A DNA stretch of 64,000 nucleotides from Clostridium sp. CAG:221 (GCA_000435835.1 FR883366.1:1-64000); one strand, 5' to 3'; shown: positions 53,973 through 63,489, counted from the stretch's first letter. Notes: generated by a model from the sequence alone, not told the origin. Translations and numbers: made by a program.

Positions 53973-54644
53973 ATGAAAAGAGAAACTGAGCAGATTATTC
54001 AGCAAACATTAGAAAATGTAGTAGGTTATATTGATCAATTACCTAATGGAGAGTTTATTTCTTCAGAATGGCAACCACCAAAAGGATTTAAAAATGAAAG
54101 ATTTAAGGTTAATGATATACCAGTTGAGCATTTAGTGCCTAAGGAAAAAGGGACAAACAATATTATATTTCAAATCCATGGAGGTGGATATATAGTAGCA
54201 TTATGTGACCCATATAGAGATACAGCAGTAAAGTATTCTGAAATGGTTGGGGGAGCAGAAGTATTTAGTGTAGATTATCGTGTTGCACCAACAAATAGAT
54301 ATCCAGCAGCTCTTGAAGATGCAGTAACAGTTTATAAATGGATACTAGAGCAAGGATATGATAGTAATAACATAATAATAACAGGAGATTCAGCAGGAGG
54401 TAACTTAGCATTAGCTACAACATTATATTTAAAAGATCATAATATACCATTACCAAAAGCAGTTATTGCTATTTCACCTTGGAGTAATGCAGCAAATGAT
54501 TTTCCATCAGTAAAAACAAATATTGAAAAGGATGTGATACTTGGAAGATATGGTCTTAAAATGAGTAATCAGATAGATAATCCTATTTATTTCCAAGGTG
54601 CCAATTATAAAGAACCCTATTTAGAAGAAAGCAAGGCTGCTTGA
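53973..54644 (+). CDS. Alpha/beta hydrolase (HSL type), truncated
   Basis: A 223-residue fragment of an esterase/lipase of the hormone-sensitive lipase group, usually about 290-320 residues. The oxyanion motif IHGGGYI (about 68-74) and nucleophile elbow TGDSAGGN (about 140-147) are intact. The frame stops soon after GANYKEPYLEESKAA, before the segment that would hold the catalytic Asp and His. Without these it should be inactive. The 70 bases after the stop lead straight into another truncated gene, pointing to one deletion. AAAGGAG precedes the ATG. Confidence 0.75.
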   Translation: MKRETEQIIQQTLENVVGYIDQLPNGEFISSEWQPPKGFKNERFKVNDIPVEHLVPKEKGTNNIIFQIHGGGYIVALCDPYRDTAVKYSEMVGGAEVFSVDYRVAPTNRYPAALEDAVTVYKWILEQGYDSNNIIITGDSAGGNLALATTLYLKDHNIPLPKAVIAISPWSNAANDFPSVKTNIEKDVILGRYGLKMSNQIDNPIYFQGANYKEPYLEESKAA

Positions 54645-54712
54645 CAAGAAATGAGAGAATTCCTAGAGGAAATTTTCTAAGTTATATATTATTTTATAAG
54701 TTAAGTAGCTAA

Positions 54713-54979
54713 ATTGAAAAAATAAAAAAGTTAATTGAAGCATTTTGTGATTCACCATATATTATGCAAAATAATTATGAAGAAACTTTAGAAGAATTGC
54801 AGGATATTTTTTATTTTTTTAAAGGAGAAGCCATGGAGCAGATATCTGATGGTGAACTTATTGAATTTATGAAAAGAGATTTTGATGGTAAATGTCAAGG
54901 CTCAATAGAGTATTTAAGTGGAACCAGTTTAGAAGAACTTTGCCGTGGCACAAGATATGGTCTTAATGGTTTAGAGTAA
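54713..54979 (+). pseudogene. DUF6323-like gene missing its N-terminal half
   Basis: The open frame begins right after a stop at 54710 and reads IEAFCDSPYI, YEETLEELQDIFYFFKGEA, SDGELIEFMKRDFDGKCQGS, then LEELCRG. This is the C-terminal ~85 residues of a family (DUF6323 by my recollection) usually about 160 long. ATG 54764 has no ribosome site. It is followed 19 bases later by the DUF6179-like gene, its usual partner. Confidence 0.6.
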
Positions 54980-54998
54980 GGCTTAATAGGAGGGTGCT

Positions 54999-56020
54999 AT
55001 GGATCATAATAATTTATATCTTGATATTTTAACAGAAAATAACTTGGAAAATCTAAATGAAAATCATAGAGAAATAATAGTATTAAAACTTTGGGAGTTA
55101 CTGGGAAAAGTAACAGAAAGATATACTATGGGAGATAGTAGTTCTGTTCCGGAAGAAGTGGTAGAGGAGTTACTTAGGTCTATTTGCTTTTTATTAAAGA
55201 GAGAGTTAGGAGATTTAAAAACATCAGTTGTGTTATTAGAAAATGGAGATTTAGAGAAAATATTAAAGTTTGCATGGGTTAATATAGAAAAGGATATTGC
55301 TAAAGGAAAAAATTATTAGAGGCGGTAATAGATAGCTCTATAGGCGTAGATAATATATCATATATTGATACAATAGCTGAAATAGGGAAAGGCTTAAAGT
55401 ATTATAACTATAGATTTTTTGCTCACCAGGTAAATTGTAGCATAGATTATCAGCTGTCTAATGCTCTACCTGAAAACCTTCAGGGAATTGAATATATTAA
55501 TGAGTATCTTAAAAGATTACTTTTTGAAAATAAGTTTTGTAGCAATTTTAAAAAAGAAGATATTATAGAGGTTTTAAAGAGCTATTGTAGCAATTATGAA
55601 GAGTTATTAATAAACATTTTTGAACCAGTATTAACCAATGCTATTGGTCTTACTTTATTGAATAAAGACATATATGATTTGGAGATATCTAATATCCAGG
55701 CTAAAGTATTATTAGAAAATTTTAGAGGTAATAATAGTGATGATTTAAAAGCAAAAATAGAAAAAGCAGTTGATCACATATGTTTGAAGCTATCCATTAA
55801 GGATGATTTTGAAATAAAATATGTTAAGAATACTGCTTTAAATCTAGTTCCAAGAATAGAGGCGGCAGTTAGCAATAATGATTTGCAAAATATCTTTTTA
55901 AGCTTCAGATCACAGGAAGAAGAAATAATGCTATTAAAATACTATTTAGATAATAAGGGAAATGATAATCCTTCAAATACTGGGTGGGAAAATAAGTTTA
56001 AAGAGTTATTAGATAAATAA
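54999..56020 (+). pseudogene. DUF6179-like gene split by a -1 frameshift
   Basis: An ATG with AGGAGGG upstream opens a frame to 55319 (MDHNNLYLDILTENNLENLN...). A second frame, -1 relative, is open from 55304 to 56020 (LLEAVIDSSIGVDNISY..., NALPENLQGIEYINEYLKRL...) and continues the same helical protein, about 340 residues in all. The break sits in A AAA AAT (55307-55313), a canonical -1 slippery heptamer in the right phase, so either one base is lost or gained in the A-run, or the ribosome slips. Family name from recollection of gene pairing with DUF6323; function unknown. Confidence 0.6.
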
Positions 56021-56087
56021 TAGCTCCTTTAATTAATGAAGAATAATATGCTTTTTAGTGGTAAATATAAATATTGAGGTGAATTAA

Positions 56088-56240
56088 ATGGCTGTAAAAC
56101 AAAAAAACACTAAAAAGAAAATGGCACTATTAGGTCTTAAAAAGGATAAGGATGGAGATTACAGATATATCGCTCCAGATGATACAACTTCAGAATTTGT
56201 TCCTGTAAGAAATAGAAATAAGAATAAAGAAAATAAATAA
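56088..56240 (+). CDS. Small basic protein, 50 residues
   Basis: A short gene with a good ribosome site (GAGGTGAATTAA-ATG): MAVKQKNTKKKMALLGLKK, then DGDYRYIAPDDTTSEFVPV, then a basic Asn/Lys/Arg tail. Lysine-rich, no membrane segment. I do not recognise a family; the strong start and even codon use support it as real. Confidence 0.6.
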   Translation: MAVKQKNTKKKMALLGLKKDKDGDYRYIAPDDTTSEFVPVRNRNKNKENK

Positions 56241-56260
56241 CAATATAAATATGAAAAAGG

Positions 56261-56290
56261 ATGTATGAAAAGTAACCTTCATACATACTT
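56261..56290. terminator. Probable terminator, better on the minus strand
   Basis: ATGTATGAA / TTCATACAT; on the minus strand it is followed by CCTTTTTC and lies 42 bases past the nuclease stop. Confidence 0.5.
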
Positions 56291-56331
56291 TATGTATTTT
56301 TAATAATTAATATTTGTCAGCAAATTTAATT

Positions 56332-57345
56332 TTACCTAGAGGCTTTTCTGTAGCCCGCGGCAATTGCTTCCTCTTCACTATTAAAGTTAATAAGGTATAC
56401 AGAGTCAGCCATATTTTCATAATCTCTTTGTCCAGGGCAGTGATATATCTTTGATTTAGAATTTCCTCTAATTATAGTTTCTTCAGTAGAAGAACTATCT
56501 GCTGTATTTGATGAAGATGAATTATCAGGAGATTTTCCACTAGGTATTTCTTCACCGGCAAGTGCACTATCCCCAGTGGCATAATCTATAGTTATTCCAG
56601 GTTGTACATTATAAACAAATACGTTAAATTCAATACCTTCTCCATTATCTTCTACAGATTTTGCTTCCATTTGTACTCCTGTTGCCACAAGGTTGTTTCC
56701 TTCAAAAACAGGAGTTACTCTGTATAAAACATGGTTATTTGTTTCTTTTACATAGTCAGCAACCATATTTTCATAAGGCAGCATTAATGTAGCATTAAAA
56801 TATCTAGTTCCAGTTATTAAATTGTTTTTGTTGGCGTTTTCTGCTGTTAACTGAAATCCAATTAAGTGTGACCTATTGTAAAGATATTTACCTTCAACTA
56901 TATCATATTTAATTGATTGCCATCCACTAGGTTTAACTGAACTAATAGATTCTCTACCTTCTGTAGGCATTAAATCAGTACCTATATTGGCATAGGCAAC
57001 ACCACATCTACCTAAGTTGTCCAGTGGGCTATATTCTTCAAATGAAGTAGTAGTTAAATCAGAGTCAGAAAAATTCGGCACATTATTATTTAATACTATG
57101 TAGTCATTTCCAGAATAAGCAGGGATATTATTAATGTTAATATTGCTTTCATTAGAATTTTCAGTTGGATTGTTTAAAACTATATTATTCTTATTAGAGC
57201 TGTCTATAACTTGTTCAATAATATTAAGAGCTTGTCCAATACCATCAGATGCTGAAGTGGACGAGCAACCAATAAGTCCACTTAAACAAAGTAGTGCTGC
57301 CATCAGCATAATTAATGAGTTTTTAAAATTAAGTAGTTTTTTCAT
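56332..57345 (-). CDS. Secreted DNA/RNA non-specific endonuclease lipoprotein
   Basis: A 337-residue protein. The lipid signal has lipobox LIGC at about residue 27, then an Asn/Ser-rich linker. The nuclease domain (about 115-260) has the EndA/NucA-type catalytic block YNRSHLIGFQL with downstream Asn (RYFNATLMLPYENMVA). The C-terminal ~40 residues, after a Ser/Thr linker, are a small KIYHCPGQRDYENMADS...EEEAIAAGYRKA module, like those found on secreted clostridial nucleases. Likely role: degrading extracellular DNA. ATG 57345 has AGGAG 10 bases before; it overlaps the upstream gene by 17 bases. Confidence 0.85.
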   Translation of the reverse strand: MKKLLNFKNSLIMLMAALLCLSGLIGCSSTSASDGIGQALNIIEQVIDSSNKNNIVLNNPTENSNESNININNIPAYSGNDYIVLNNNVPNFSDSDLTTTSFEEYSPLDNLGRCGVAYANIGTDLMPTEGRESISSVKPSGWQSIKYDIVEGKYLYNRSHLIGFQLTAENANKNNLITGTRYFNATLMLPYENMVADYVKETNNHVLYRVTPVFEGNNLVATGVQMEAKSVEDNGEGIEFNVFVYNVQPGITIDYATGDSALAGEEIPSGKSPDNSSSSNTADSSSTEETIIRGNSKSKIYHCPGQRDYENMADSVYLINFNSEEEAIAAGYRKASR

Positions 57346-57760
57346 TAGTAGTTCTCCTATATATTTCTCTTGTAATCTTTTCATGAGATGAACCATTGAA
57401 TTCTTCAGAATCAATCAATTCCCATGACACATCATTTACATTAATATCAAAATGTAAATCAGCAGGATAAATTCTATTCCACTTATAAATAATTAAAGTA
57501 TTGATTTTATCTTCATAAGGTTTTAATGATTTATCTTCTACTAAGAAAAAACCATCATGGGATAAATTTAGAAAGTCTTCAGAAACTTTGATGTTTCCAG
57601 TATCAATATCTTTAAAAAGCTTATAGGAATAATTGTTCATAAATAAATTTTTATTATGGATAAATTCCTTTATATTTAATCGAAGGATTTTATCTTGACT
57701 TTGTCTTCTTTTATTGAAGAGCATTCCGTTTTTATCATCTAGGCAGACAATAACATTCAT
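57329..57760 (-). CDS. Conserved hypothetical protein encoded with the nuclease
   Basis: A 143-residue protein beginning MNVIVCLDDKNGMLFNKRRQ, followed by RLNIKEFI, WNRIYPADLHFDI and a C-terminal FNGSSHEKITREIYRR. I recall close relatives in clostridia, some named ribonuclease Z, but the metal-binding HxHxDH of that enzyme is absent, so the name is not supported. ATG 57760 has AAGGAGG 6 bases upstream; the open frame extends to 57823 without another site. Its 3' end overlaps the nuclease start, so the two are coupled. Confidence 0.7.
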   Translation of the reverse strand: MNVIVCLDDKNGMLFNKRRQSQDKILRLNIKEFIHNKNLFMNNYSYKLFKDIDTGNIKVSEDFLNLSHDGFFLVEDKSLKPYEDKINTLIIYKWNRIYPADLHFDINVNDVSWELIDSEEFNGSSHEKITREIYRRTTNEKTT

Positions 57761-57932
57761 ATTAAACCTCCTTTTTCTTTTTAGTAATATTATATCAAAG
57801 ATTACATAGTAAATATAAGGCATTTATTTCCATAGAAATAAATGAAGCTAGTACTTGTGCTAAAAATTATGATATACTTTTTATTAGACATTAAGGTTAA
57901 TTAAAGAAGTAAGTATAGGAGTTTAGGAAATT

Positions 57933-59183
57933 ATGAAGAAGCACAGGTTATTGGCAGTATTACTTATTCTAGGATGTATGATAAATGTAACTGGATGTAA
58001 TAAGAATACAGTAAGAGTAGCAAGTAGTACAAATATTCAAAAAAAAGCTGTTGAAGCTAAAGAGATTAATGAAAGTAAGAATAATAATGATGAATATGAT
58101 ATAAGCGTTCAGGAAGAAATAACTGATATTATATCAGAAGATGATACTTTGGAAAAAATAGTAGCTCCAGGCTATGAAGAGGTGGAAAAATATTTAGATG
58201 AAGAAAGTGCATATAAGAGTTTTCAAGGAGTAGCATTGGTAGCACAAGGCAATGAAATTAAATTTGCTAAAGCTTATGGAAATGCAGATTATGATGATAA
58301 TATAGTAAATAAATTAACTACACGTTTTGCTATAGCATCAAATACAAAACAAATTACAGCAGTAGCTATAATGCAATTGGTGGAAGATGGGAAAGTAAAT
58401 CTTGATGATACCATTGATAAGTATTTTCCAAATTTTAAATATGCAAATCAGATAACAGTAAGAGAATTATTACAAATGAGATCTGGGCTTGTTGATTATT
58501 TAAATGCACCAGAATTGTATTTTAAAGATGAAGAAAGTTTAAAAATTTTAAATGATTATAGAGAAAAACCATATTTTGATGAGTATGTGTCAGATTCGAG
58601 ATGGACAGCAGATATAATTTTAAATAATTTATATTTAAATGAATTACAATTTGAGCCTGGACAAGCATATGATTACTGCAATACAAATTATTATCTACTA
58701 GGTTTGATAATTGAACAAGCATCTGGAGTTTCATATGAAGATTATATAAAAGAAAATATATTTAAGCCTTGTGGAATGAAAATATCAAGTATGAGTGCAG
58801 AGGATACAGATGCAAAAGGTCATGGAAGTGTTGAATCAGGAGAAATTGTTGTAAATCCTAAATTTACTTTTGCAGCTGGTAATATATATACTAACGTATA
58901 TGATTTACTTAGATGGGAGAGAATGTTCCATACAGGAAAATTACTTTCACAAGAGTCTTATAATGAAATTATAACACCTTCAGAAGATAGTGGATATGGA
59001 TTTGGTTTAATAATCAGTGATGGAATTATAAGGCATAGCGGTGTTATTGATGGATTTAATTCTTACACAGAATATGATCCTGCAAAGGATATTACAATAA
59101 TAATTTTAGAAAATTATGATCCATCAACATCAATTCTTCAAGCTAAGTATGATGGTGCCATCATACGTGGATTAATACAATAG
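57933..59183 (+). CDS. Class C beta-lactamase-fold serine hydrolase lipoprotein
   Basis: A 416-residue surface protein: lipid signal with lipobox VTGC (Cys at about 22), an acidic linker (about 35-85), then the serine hydrolase domain with SxxK as ASNTKQ (about 138-143), YxN as YDYCNTNY (Y-C-N) and the third motif IRHSG replacing KTG. Such proteins are D-Ala-D-Ala peptidases or esterases rather than antibiotic-degrading enzymes. Length normal. The ribosome site is weak (TAGGAG 11-16 bases before the ATG). Confidence 0.85.
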   Translation: MKKHRLLAVLLILGCMINVTGCNKNTVRVASSTNIQKKAVEAKEINESKNNNDEYDISVQEEITDIISEDDTLEKIVAPGYEEVEKYLDEESAYKSFQGVALVAQGNEIKFAKAYGNADYDDNIVNKLTTRFAIASNTKQITAVAIMQLVEDGKVNLDDTIDKYFPNFKYANQITVRELLQMRSGLVDYLNAPELYFKDEESLKILNDYREKPYFDEYVSDSRWTADIILNNLYLNELQFEPGQAYDYCNTNYYLLGLIIEQASGVSYEDYIKENIFKPCGMKISSMSAEDTDAKGHGSVESGEIVVNPKFTFAAGNIYTNVYDLLRWERMFHTGKLLSQESYNEIITPSEDSGYGFGLIISDGIIRHSGVIDGFNSYTEYDPAKDITIIILENYDPSTSILQAKYDGAIIRGLIQ

Positions 59184-59187
59184 AAAT

Positions 59188-59229
59188 AGAAAAGCAACTT
59201 AGATTAATAATCTAAGCTGCTTTTTTTAA
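59188..59229. terminator. Bidirectional terminator
   Basis: AAAGCAACTTAGATTA / TAATCTAAGCTGCTTT with one mismatch, followed by T-run, between convergent genes. Confidence 0.85.
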
Positions 59230-59233
59230 AAGT

Positions 59234-59584
59234 TTATTTTAGCATATTTATTATTTCATCTTCTGACATGGAAGAATCACAATGAATTTCGTATTTACCA
59301 TTTTTACTGACAATAAATCCAGGTACTGTTACAACATGATATTTTTCTCTAAATGAGCTTATTTCATTATCGGAAAAATCTTCACTATTTACATAGTAAA
59401 TTACAGTATTTAGCTTGTTATATAAGTTACCTAACTTTTTAGCAAATTTACGGCAATATGGACATGTTTCTCTACCTATATAAACAACAGTAAGTTTTTC
59501 TGATGATAATAATTTATCAGCTTCTGTTGAATGTATTTGTTTAAATGATTTTATATCTTCTTTATATGTATCTTCTCCAAACAT
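59234..59584 (-). CDS. Thioredoxin-fold protein with CPYC active site
   Basis: A 116-residue cytosolic protein with VVYIGRETCPYCRKFAKKL (about 33-51) and the cis-Pro in VVTVPGFIVSKNG. The CPYC site is glutaredoxin-like, but the overall plan matches the thioredoxin-like group that includes bacteriocin accessory (PedC-type) proteins. No bacteriocin gene is nearby. Likely a disulfide reductase of unknown partner. AAGGAGG precedes the ATG. Confidence 0.8.
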   Translation of the reverse strand: MFGEDTYKEDIKSFKQIHSTEADKLLSSEKLTVVYIGRETCPYCRKFAKKLGNLYNKLNTVIYYVNSEDFSDNEISSFREKYHVVTVPGFIVSKNGKYEIHCDSSMSEDEIINMLK

Positions 59585-59769
59585 AAATTTTCCTCCTTGT
59601 TTTTTAAAATTATTATATCAAAAAAAGATAATCTATCAACTTAAGTTTGAGCTTAATTAATTAAAATATACCTATAGTGGAAAATTACAATGTGTATGGA
59701 TACAATTGATGAAATATAAAAATATTTGTAAAATATAGGTATAAGTGAAAATATTAAGGGGGTATTAAT

Positions 59770-60357
59770 TTGAAAAACGGACTTAGATTAAAAAAATTAA
59801 CTGAAACAGCATTAATGGCAGCATTATGTTTTGTATCATTTACTTATTTGCAAATCAAAATTCCAGTACCAGGAGGAGATGCAACATCACTTCATATTGG
59901 TAATGCTTTTTGTGTTTTGGCAAGCTTGCTTCTTGGTGGATGGTATGGGGGATTAGCAGGAGCTATAGGAATGACCATAGCAGATTTATTAGATCCTGTT
60001 TATATACTAGTGGCACCTAAAACTTTTGTGTTAAAGCTATGTATTGGTTTAATAACAGGTTTAATAGCACATAAGTATGCTAAGATAAATGAAAGTAATG
60101 ATAAAAAGTATATTTTAAAATGGAGTATTATTGCAGCAATTGGAGGTTTAGCATTTAATGTTATAGCTGATCCAGTGGTGGGATTCTTCTATAAGCAGTA
60201 TGTATTAGGGCAACCACAAGATGCAGCCATGATTTTAGCTAAATTAAGTGCTGCTACAACATTTATCAATGCTATAGTTTCTGTGGTGGTAGTAACAATC
60301 TTATATAATGCTATAAGACCAGTATTAAAAAAAGCAGATTTATTATTGCCGGTGTAA
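59770..60357 (+). CDS. ECF transporter S component
   Basis: A 195-residue membrane protein with about six helices and the pattern of ECF substrate-binding subunits: ETALMAALCFVSFTYLQIKIP at the N-terminus with AlaxxxAla packing, then LHIGNAFCVLASLLLGGWYGGLAGAIGMTIADLLDP. It captures a vitamin or metal and uses a shared EcfAAT energising module encoded elsewhere. Substrate not determined; no riboswitch is visible upstream. The start is TTG after AAGGGGG. Confidence 0.85.
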   Translation: MKNGLRLKKLTETALMAALCFVSFTYLQIKIPVPGGDATSLHIGNAFCVLASLLLGGWYGGLAGAIGMTIADLLDPVYILVAPKTFVLKLCIGLITGLIAHKYAKINESNDKKYILKWSIIAAIGGLAFNVIADPVVGFFYKQYVLGQPQDAAMILAKLSAATTFINAIVSVVVVTILYNAIRPVLKKADLLLPV

Positions 60358-60382
60358 AAAAATAAAATATAAATATCAATAA

Positions 60383-60418
60383 AAAACTAGTAACAATATA
60401 TGTTGCTAGTTTTTTTAT
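60383..60418 (+). terminator. Intrinsic terminator
   Basis: AAAACTAGTAACA / TGTTGCTAGTTTT (one G-U) followed by T-run. Confidence 0.85.
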
Positions 60419-60520
60419 GAAGAAGCTTTATTACAAGATTAGATTATAATATTTTTGATATAATACAAATATACTGTAAAATAATGTTAAAGACATATTG
60501 GTTATTCATGAGGTGTAATT

Positions 60521-60733
60521 ATGAAAAGTAATTTATTAATAACTAGACTTACAGAAAAAGATATAGAAGGTGCATATGAATTATTTAAAATTACAATTCC
60601 TGATACATTTAAAAAATCAGGAGGTGAATGTGAAAAGGAATTAATTGAGGAAGAAATACATCATAAGAAAGAAATATTATATGAAGCTGTAAATAATAAA
60701 AGTATATTATTTTGGGTAGCTAAAGATAAATGA
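60521..60733 (+). pseudogene. N-terminal fragment of a GNAT-type acetyltransferase
   Basis: A 70-residue frame (LITRLTEKDIEGAYELFKIT, ending with SILFWVAKDK) with the start of an acetyltransferase but no acetyl-CoA-binding core. GAGGTG precedes the ATG. Downstream another frame contains a short piece ending IWIPVKRK, then stops. The gene has lost its C-terminal two-thirds. Confidence 0.5.
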
Positions 60734-60808
60734 AAGTGAAATATGGATTCCTGTAAAAAGAAAATAATTAAGCTTTATAATATTTACTGTAAAAAAGTAT
60801 AAAAAGCA

Positions 60809-60848
60809 AAAGCACCATAGAAAAAAGTTTGGTTTCTATGGTGTTTTA
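60809..60848. terminator. Hairpin terminator
   Basis: AAAGCACCATAGAAA / TTTCTATGGTGTTTT with a 9-base loop; T-run on the plus strand. Confidence 0.75.
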
Positions 60849-60948
60849 TATTTAGAAAAAATCTATTTACAATCAAAATACATAATATGGAAAATGTGAT
60901 ATAATTATATATGGATTAATAAGGTGGTTTTAAAATAAAAAGGAAGGT

Positions 60949-63315
60949 ATGAATTTAATGATGAATCTATCAGAATTAGAAATTGGAAAAGATGCAGTAA
61001 TTGAATCTGTAGATTGTAGTGAGATTTCACTAAGGAAACATATCTTAGATATGGGATTAACACCAGGCACTGAAATTTCATTAATTAAGATAGCGCCAAT
61101 GGGAGATCCTATGGAAATAAGAGTGAGAGGTTATGAACTTACATTAAGAAAAGATGATGCTAGCTACATAAAGATTAAAAACATACATGAAGCTCATAAG
61201 ATTGAAGAATGTAAATATGATGATGATTTAAAGACTCATCCAGGCATGGGAGAAAAAAAATCATACCATGTGAAGAGGCGTGGAGAAGAAATTTCTGATG
61301 ATGAGATAATTACTTTTGCTTTAGCTGGAAATCAAAACTGTGGAAAAACTACTTTATTTAATAGGCTTACTGGAATGAACCAACATGTAGGAAATTTTCC
61401 TGGGGTTACAGTTGACCGTAAGGAGGGAACAATCAGAAATCATCCTAATGCCAATGTAATAGATTTGCCAGGTATATATTCATTATCACCTTATTCCAGT
61501 GAAGAAGTGGTAACTAGGGAATTTCTTTTAAATCATAGACCACGAGGAATTATAAATATCGTTGATGCAACCAACATAGAAAGAAACTTATATTTAACTA
61601 TGCAGCTTATTGAATTAGATATTCCAATGGTACTTGCACTTAATATGATGGATGAAGTGAGAGAAAATGGTGGAACCATTATGATTAATAGATTAGAGGA
61701 ACTTTTGGGGATTCCTGTTATTCCAATTTCTGCAGCAAAAAATGAAGGAATAGATGAACTTATTGATCATGCTATTCATGTGGCTAAATATAGGGAAAGA
61801 CCTGGAAGAATGGATTTTTGTGATTCTTCTGGTAAAGATGAAGGTGCAGTTCATAGATGTATACATGGAATTCTTCACTTAATTGAAGACCATGCCAAAA
61901 GAGCCAAAATACCTACAAGATTTGCAGCAACAAAACTAGTTGAATCTGATGGAATTATCTTAGATAAATTAAAAATGGAAGACAATGAAAAAAAAATGCT
62001 TGAGCATATAATAATTCAAATGGAAGAAGAAAGTGGTAGAGATAGACAAGCTGCTATGGCAGATATGAGATTTAATTTTATAGAAAACTTATGTAAGTAT
62101 ACAGTGGTAAAACCACATGAAAGCAAGGAGCGTAAAAGGAGCCAGGCCATAGATAAGATTTTGACAGGTAAGTATACAGCAATTCCAATGTTTATGGTAA
62201 TAATGGGCACAATTTTCTTTCTTACTTTTGGAGTTATAGGAAAATCACTTTCAAATTTAATGGATATGGCTATTGGATGGATTACAAATATATGTGATAG
62301 GTCATTGGAGATTTATGGACTTAATCCAATTGTACATTCATTAGTAATAGATGGAGCTTTTTCAGGTGTAGGAAGTGTACTAAGCTTTTTACCTATTATA
62401 GTAGTGTTATTTTTCTTTTTATCAATATTAGAAGATAGCGGATATATGGCTAGAGTAGCGTTTATTATGGATAAGCCACTTAGAAAGATAGGATTATCAG
62501 GACGTAGCTTTGTGCCAATGCTTATTGGCTTTGGATGTTCAGTGCCAGCAATTATGTCCACAAGGACTTTACCATCTAATAGAGATAGGAAAATGACTAT
62601 TTTATTGACTCCATTTATGAGCTGTTCTGCTAAATTACCAATATATGCATTATTTACAGCAGCATTTTTTCCAAAGTATGCAAGTTTAGTGATAGTTGCT
62701 TTATATTTTTTAGGGATTTTTATAGCTATTTTATTTTCATTTATATTAAAAACTACTGTCTTTAAAGGTAACCCTGTACCATTTGTTATGGAATTGCCTA
62801 ATTATCGTATGCCTAGCTTAAAAAGTGTTTTAAAACTAATTGGGGACAAGGCTAAAGATTTTGTTACTAGGGCATTTACTATAATATTTATTGCTTCAAT
62901 AATTATATGGTTCTTACAAAGCTTTGATTTAAGGCTTAATCCAGTAGCAAATTCATCTGATAGTTTGTTAGCAATTTTAGGTGGAGTTATAGCTCCTATT
63001 TTTAAACCACTTGGATTTGGTGATTGGAGAGTTTCTACAGCTTTAATAACAGGTTTTACAGCAAAAGAAAGTGTTGTTAGCACTCTTACAGTACTTTTAG
63101 GGGGCTCTACTGAAACAATAGGAAATTTATTTAATTCATTTACTGCATTTGTTTTTTTAGTTTTTTCATTATTATATACGCCATGTGTGGCAGCCATTGC
63201 AGCTGTAAGGCATGAGCTTGGTAAAAGGTGGACCATTGAAATAGTGGTAAGCCAGTGTATAATTGCGTGGATAATAGCATTTTTAGTAAAGATAATTGGC
63301 AGTTTATTATTGTAA
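60949..63315 (+). CDS. feoB: FeoA-FeoB fusion, ferrous iron transporter
   Basis: A 788-residue fusion. Residues 1-~85 are a FeoA domain (LDMGLTPGTEISLIKIAPMGDPMEIRVRGYELTLR), about 85-115 a linker, then a FeoB G domain with GNQNCGKTT (about 127-135), GVTVDRKEGT, VIDLPGIYSL and NMMDE. The permease half has EDSGYMARVAF, GFGCSVPAIMS, TPFMSCSAKLP and GFTAKESVVS. The G1 loop has Gln-Asn-Cys where the 4779 FeoB has Pro-Asn-Val. The AGGAAGG site overlaps ATG 60949, so initiation at ATG 60958 or 60961 is also possible. The Cys-rich partner follows 18 bases later. Confidence 0.95.
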   Translation: MNLMMNLSELEIGKDAVIESVDCSEISLRKHILDMGLTPGTEISLIKIAPMGDPMEIRVRGYELTLRKDDASYIKIKNIHEAHKIEECKYDDDLKTHPGMGEKKSYHVKRRGEEISDDEIITFALAGNQNCGKTTLFNRLTGMNQHVGNFPGVTVDRKEGTIRNHPNANVIDLPGIYSLSPYSSEEVVTREFLLNHRPRGIINIVDATNIERNLYLTMQLIELDIPMVLALNMMDEVRENGGTIMINRLEELLGIPVIPISAAKNEGIDELIDHAIHVAKYRERPGRMDFCDSSGKDEGAVHRCIHGILHLIEDHAKRAKIPTRFAATKLVESDGIILDKLKMEDNEKKMLEHIIIQMEEESGRDRQAAMADMRFNFIENLCKYTVVKPHESKERKRSQAIDKILTGKYTAIPMFMVIMGTIFFLTFGVIGKSLSNLMDMAIGWITNICDRSLEIYGLNPIVHSLVIDGAFSGVGSVLSFLPIIVVLFFFLSILEDSGYMARVAFIMDKPLRKIGLSGRSFVPMLIGFGCSVPAIMSTRTLPSNRDRKMTILLTPFMSCSAKLPIYALFTAAFFPKYASLVIVALYFLGIFIAILFSFILKTTVFKGNPVPFVMELPNYRMPSLKSVLKLIGDKAKDFVTRAFTIIFIASIIIWFLQSFDLRLNPVANSSDSLLAILGGVIAPIFKPLGFGDWRVSTALITGFTAKESVVSTLTVLLGGSTETIGNLFNSFTAFVFLVFSLLYTPCVAAIAAVRHELGKRWTIEIVVSQCIIAWIIAFLVKIIGSLLL

Positions 63316-63333
63316 TATGAGGAGCGTTATATT

Positions 63334-63480
63334 ATGAATTTATTTACCATAATAGTAATAGGTATTATAATTATTTGGATAATAATTTCAATAAGATATA
63401 TTTATAAAAATAGAGATGCTGGTTGCTTGGGGGATTGTAGCAAGTGTAGAAATAACTGTGGGCATAATAGAAATAGATAA
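63334..63480 (+). CDS. FeoB-associated Cys-rich membrane protein
   Basis: A 48-residue protein: one membrane helix (about 3-21), then a short tail with four cysteines, CLGDCSKCRNNCGHN. Small proteins of this shape follow feoB in many Firmicutes and are thought to fill the FeoC role or carry iron to the pore. GAGGAG lies 9 bases before the ATG. The equivalent cysteines are part of FeoB itself in the other system at 4779-6677. Confidence 0.85.
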   Translation: MNLFTIIVIGIIIIWIIISIRYIYKNRDAGCLGDCSKCRNNCGHNRNR

Positions 63481-63489
63481 CGTAATTAT

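Noticed and set aside
57329..57760. Ribonuclease Z assignment
   Set aside because: I recall this label on relatives, but the metallo-beta-lactamase HxHxDH motif is absent and the protein is far too short.
59640..59769. Vitamin riboswitch before the ECF S component
   Set aside because: No conserved core or terminator/antiterminator pair could be seen in the 130 bases upstream.
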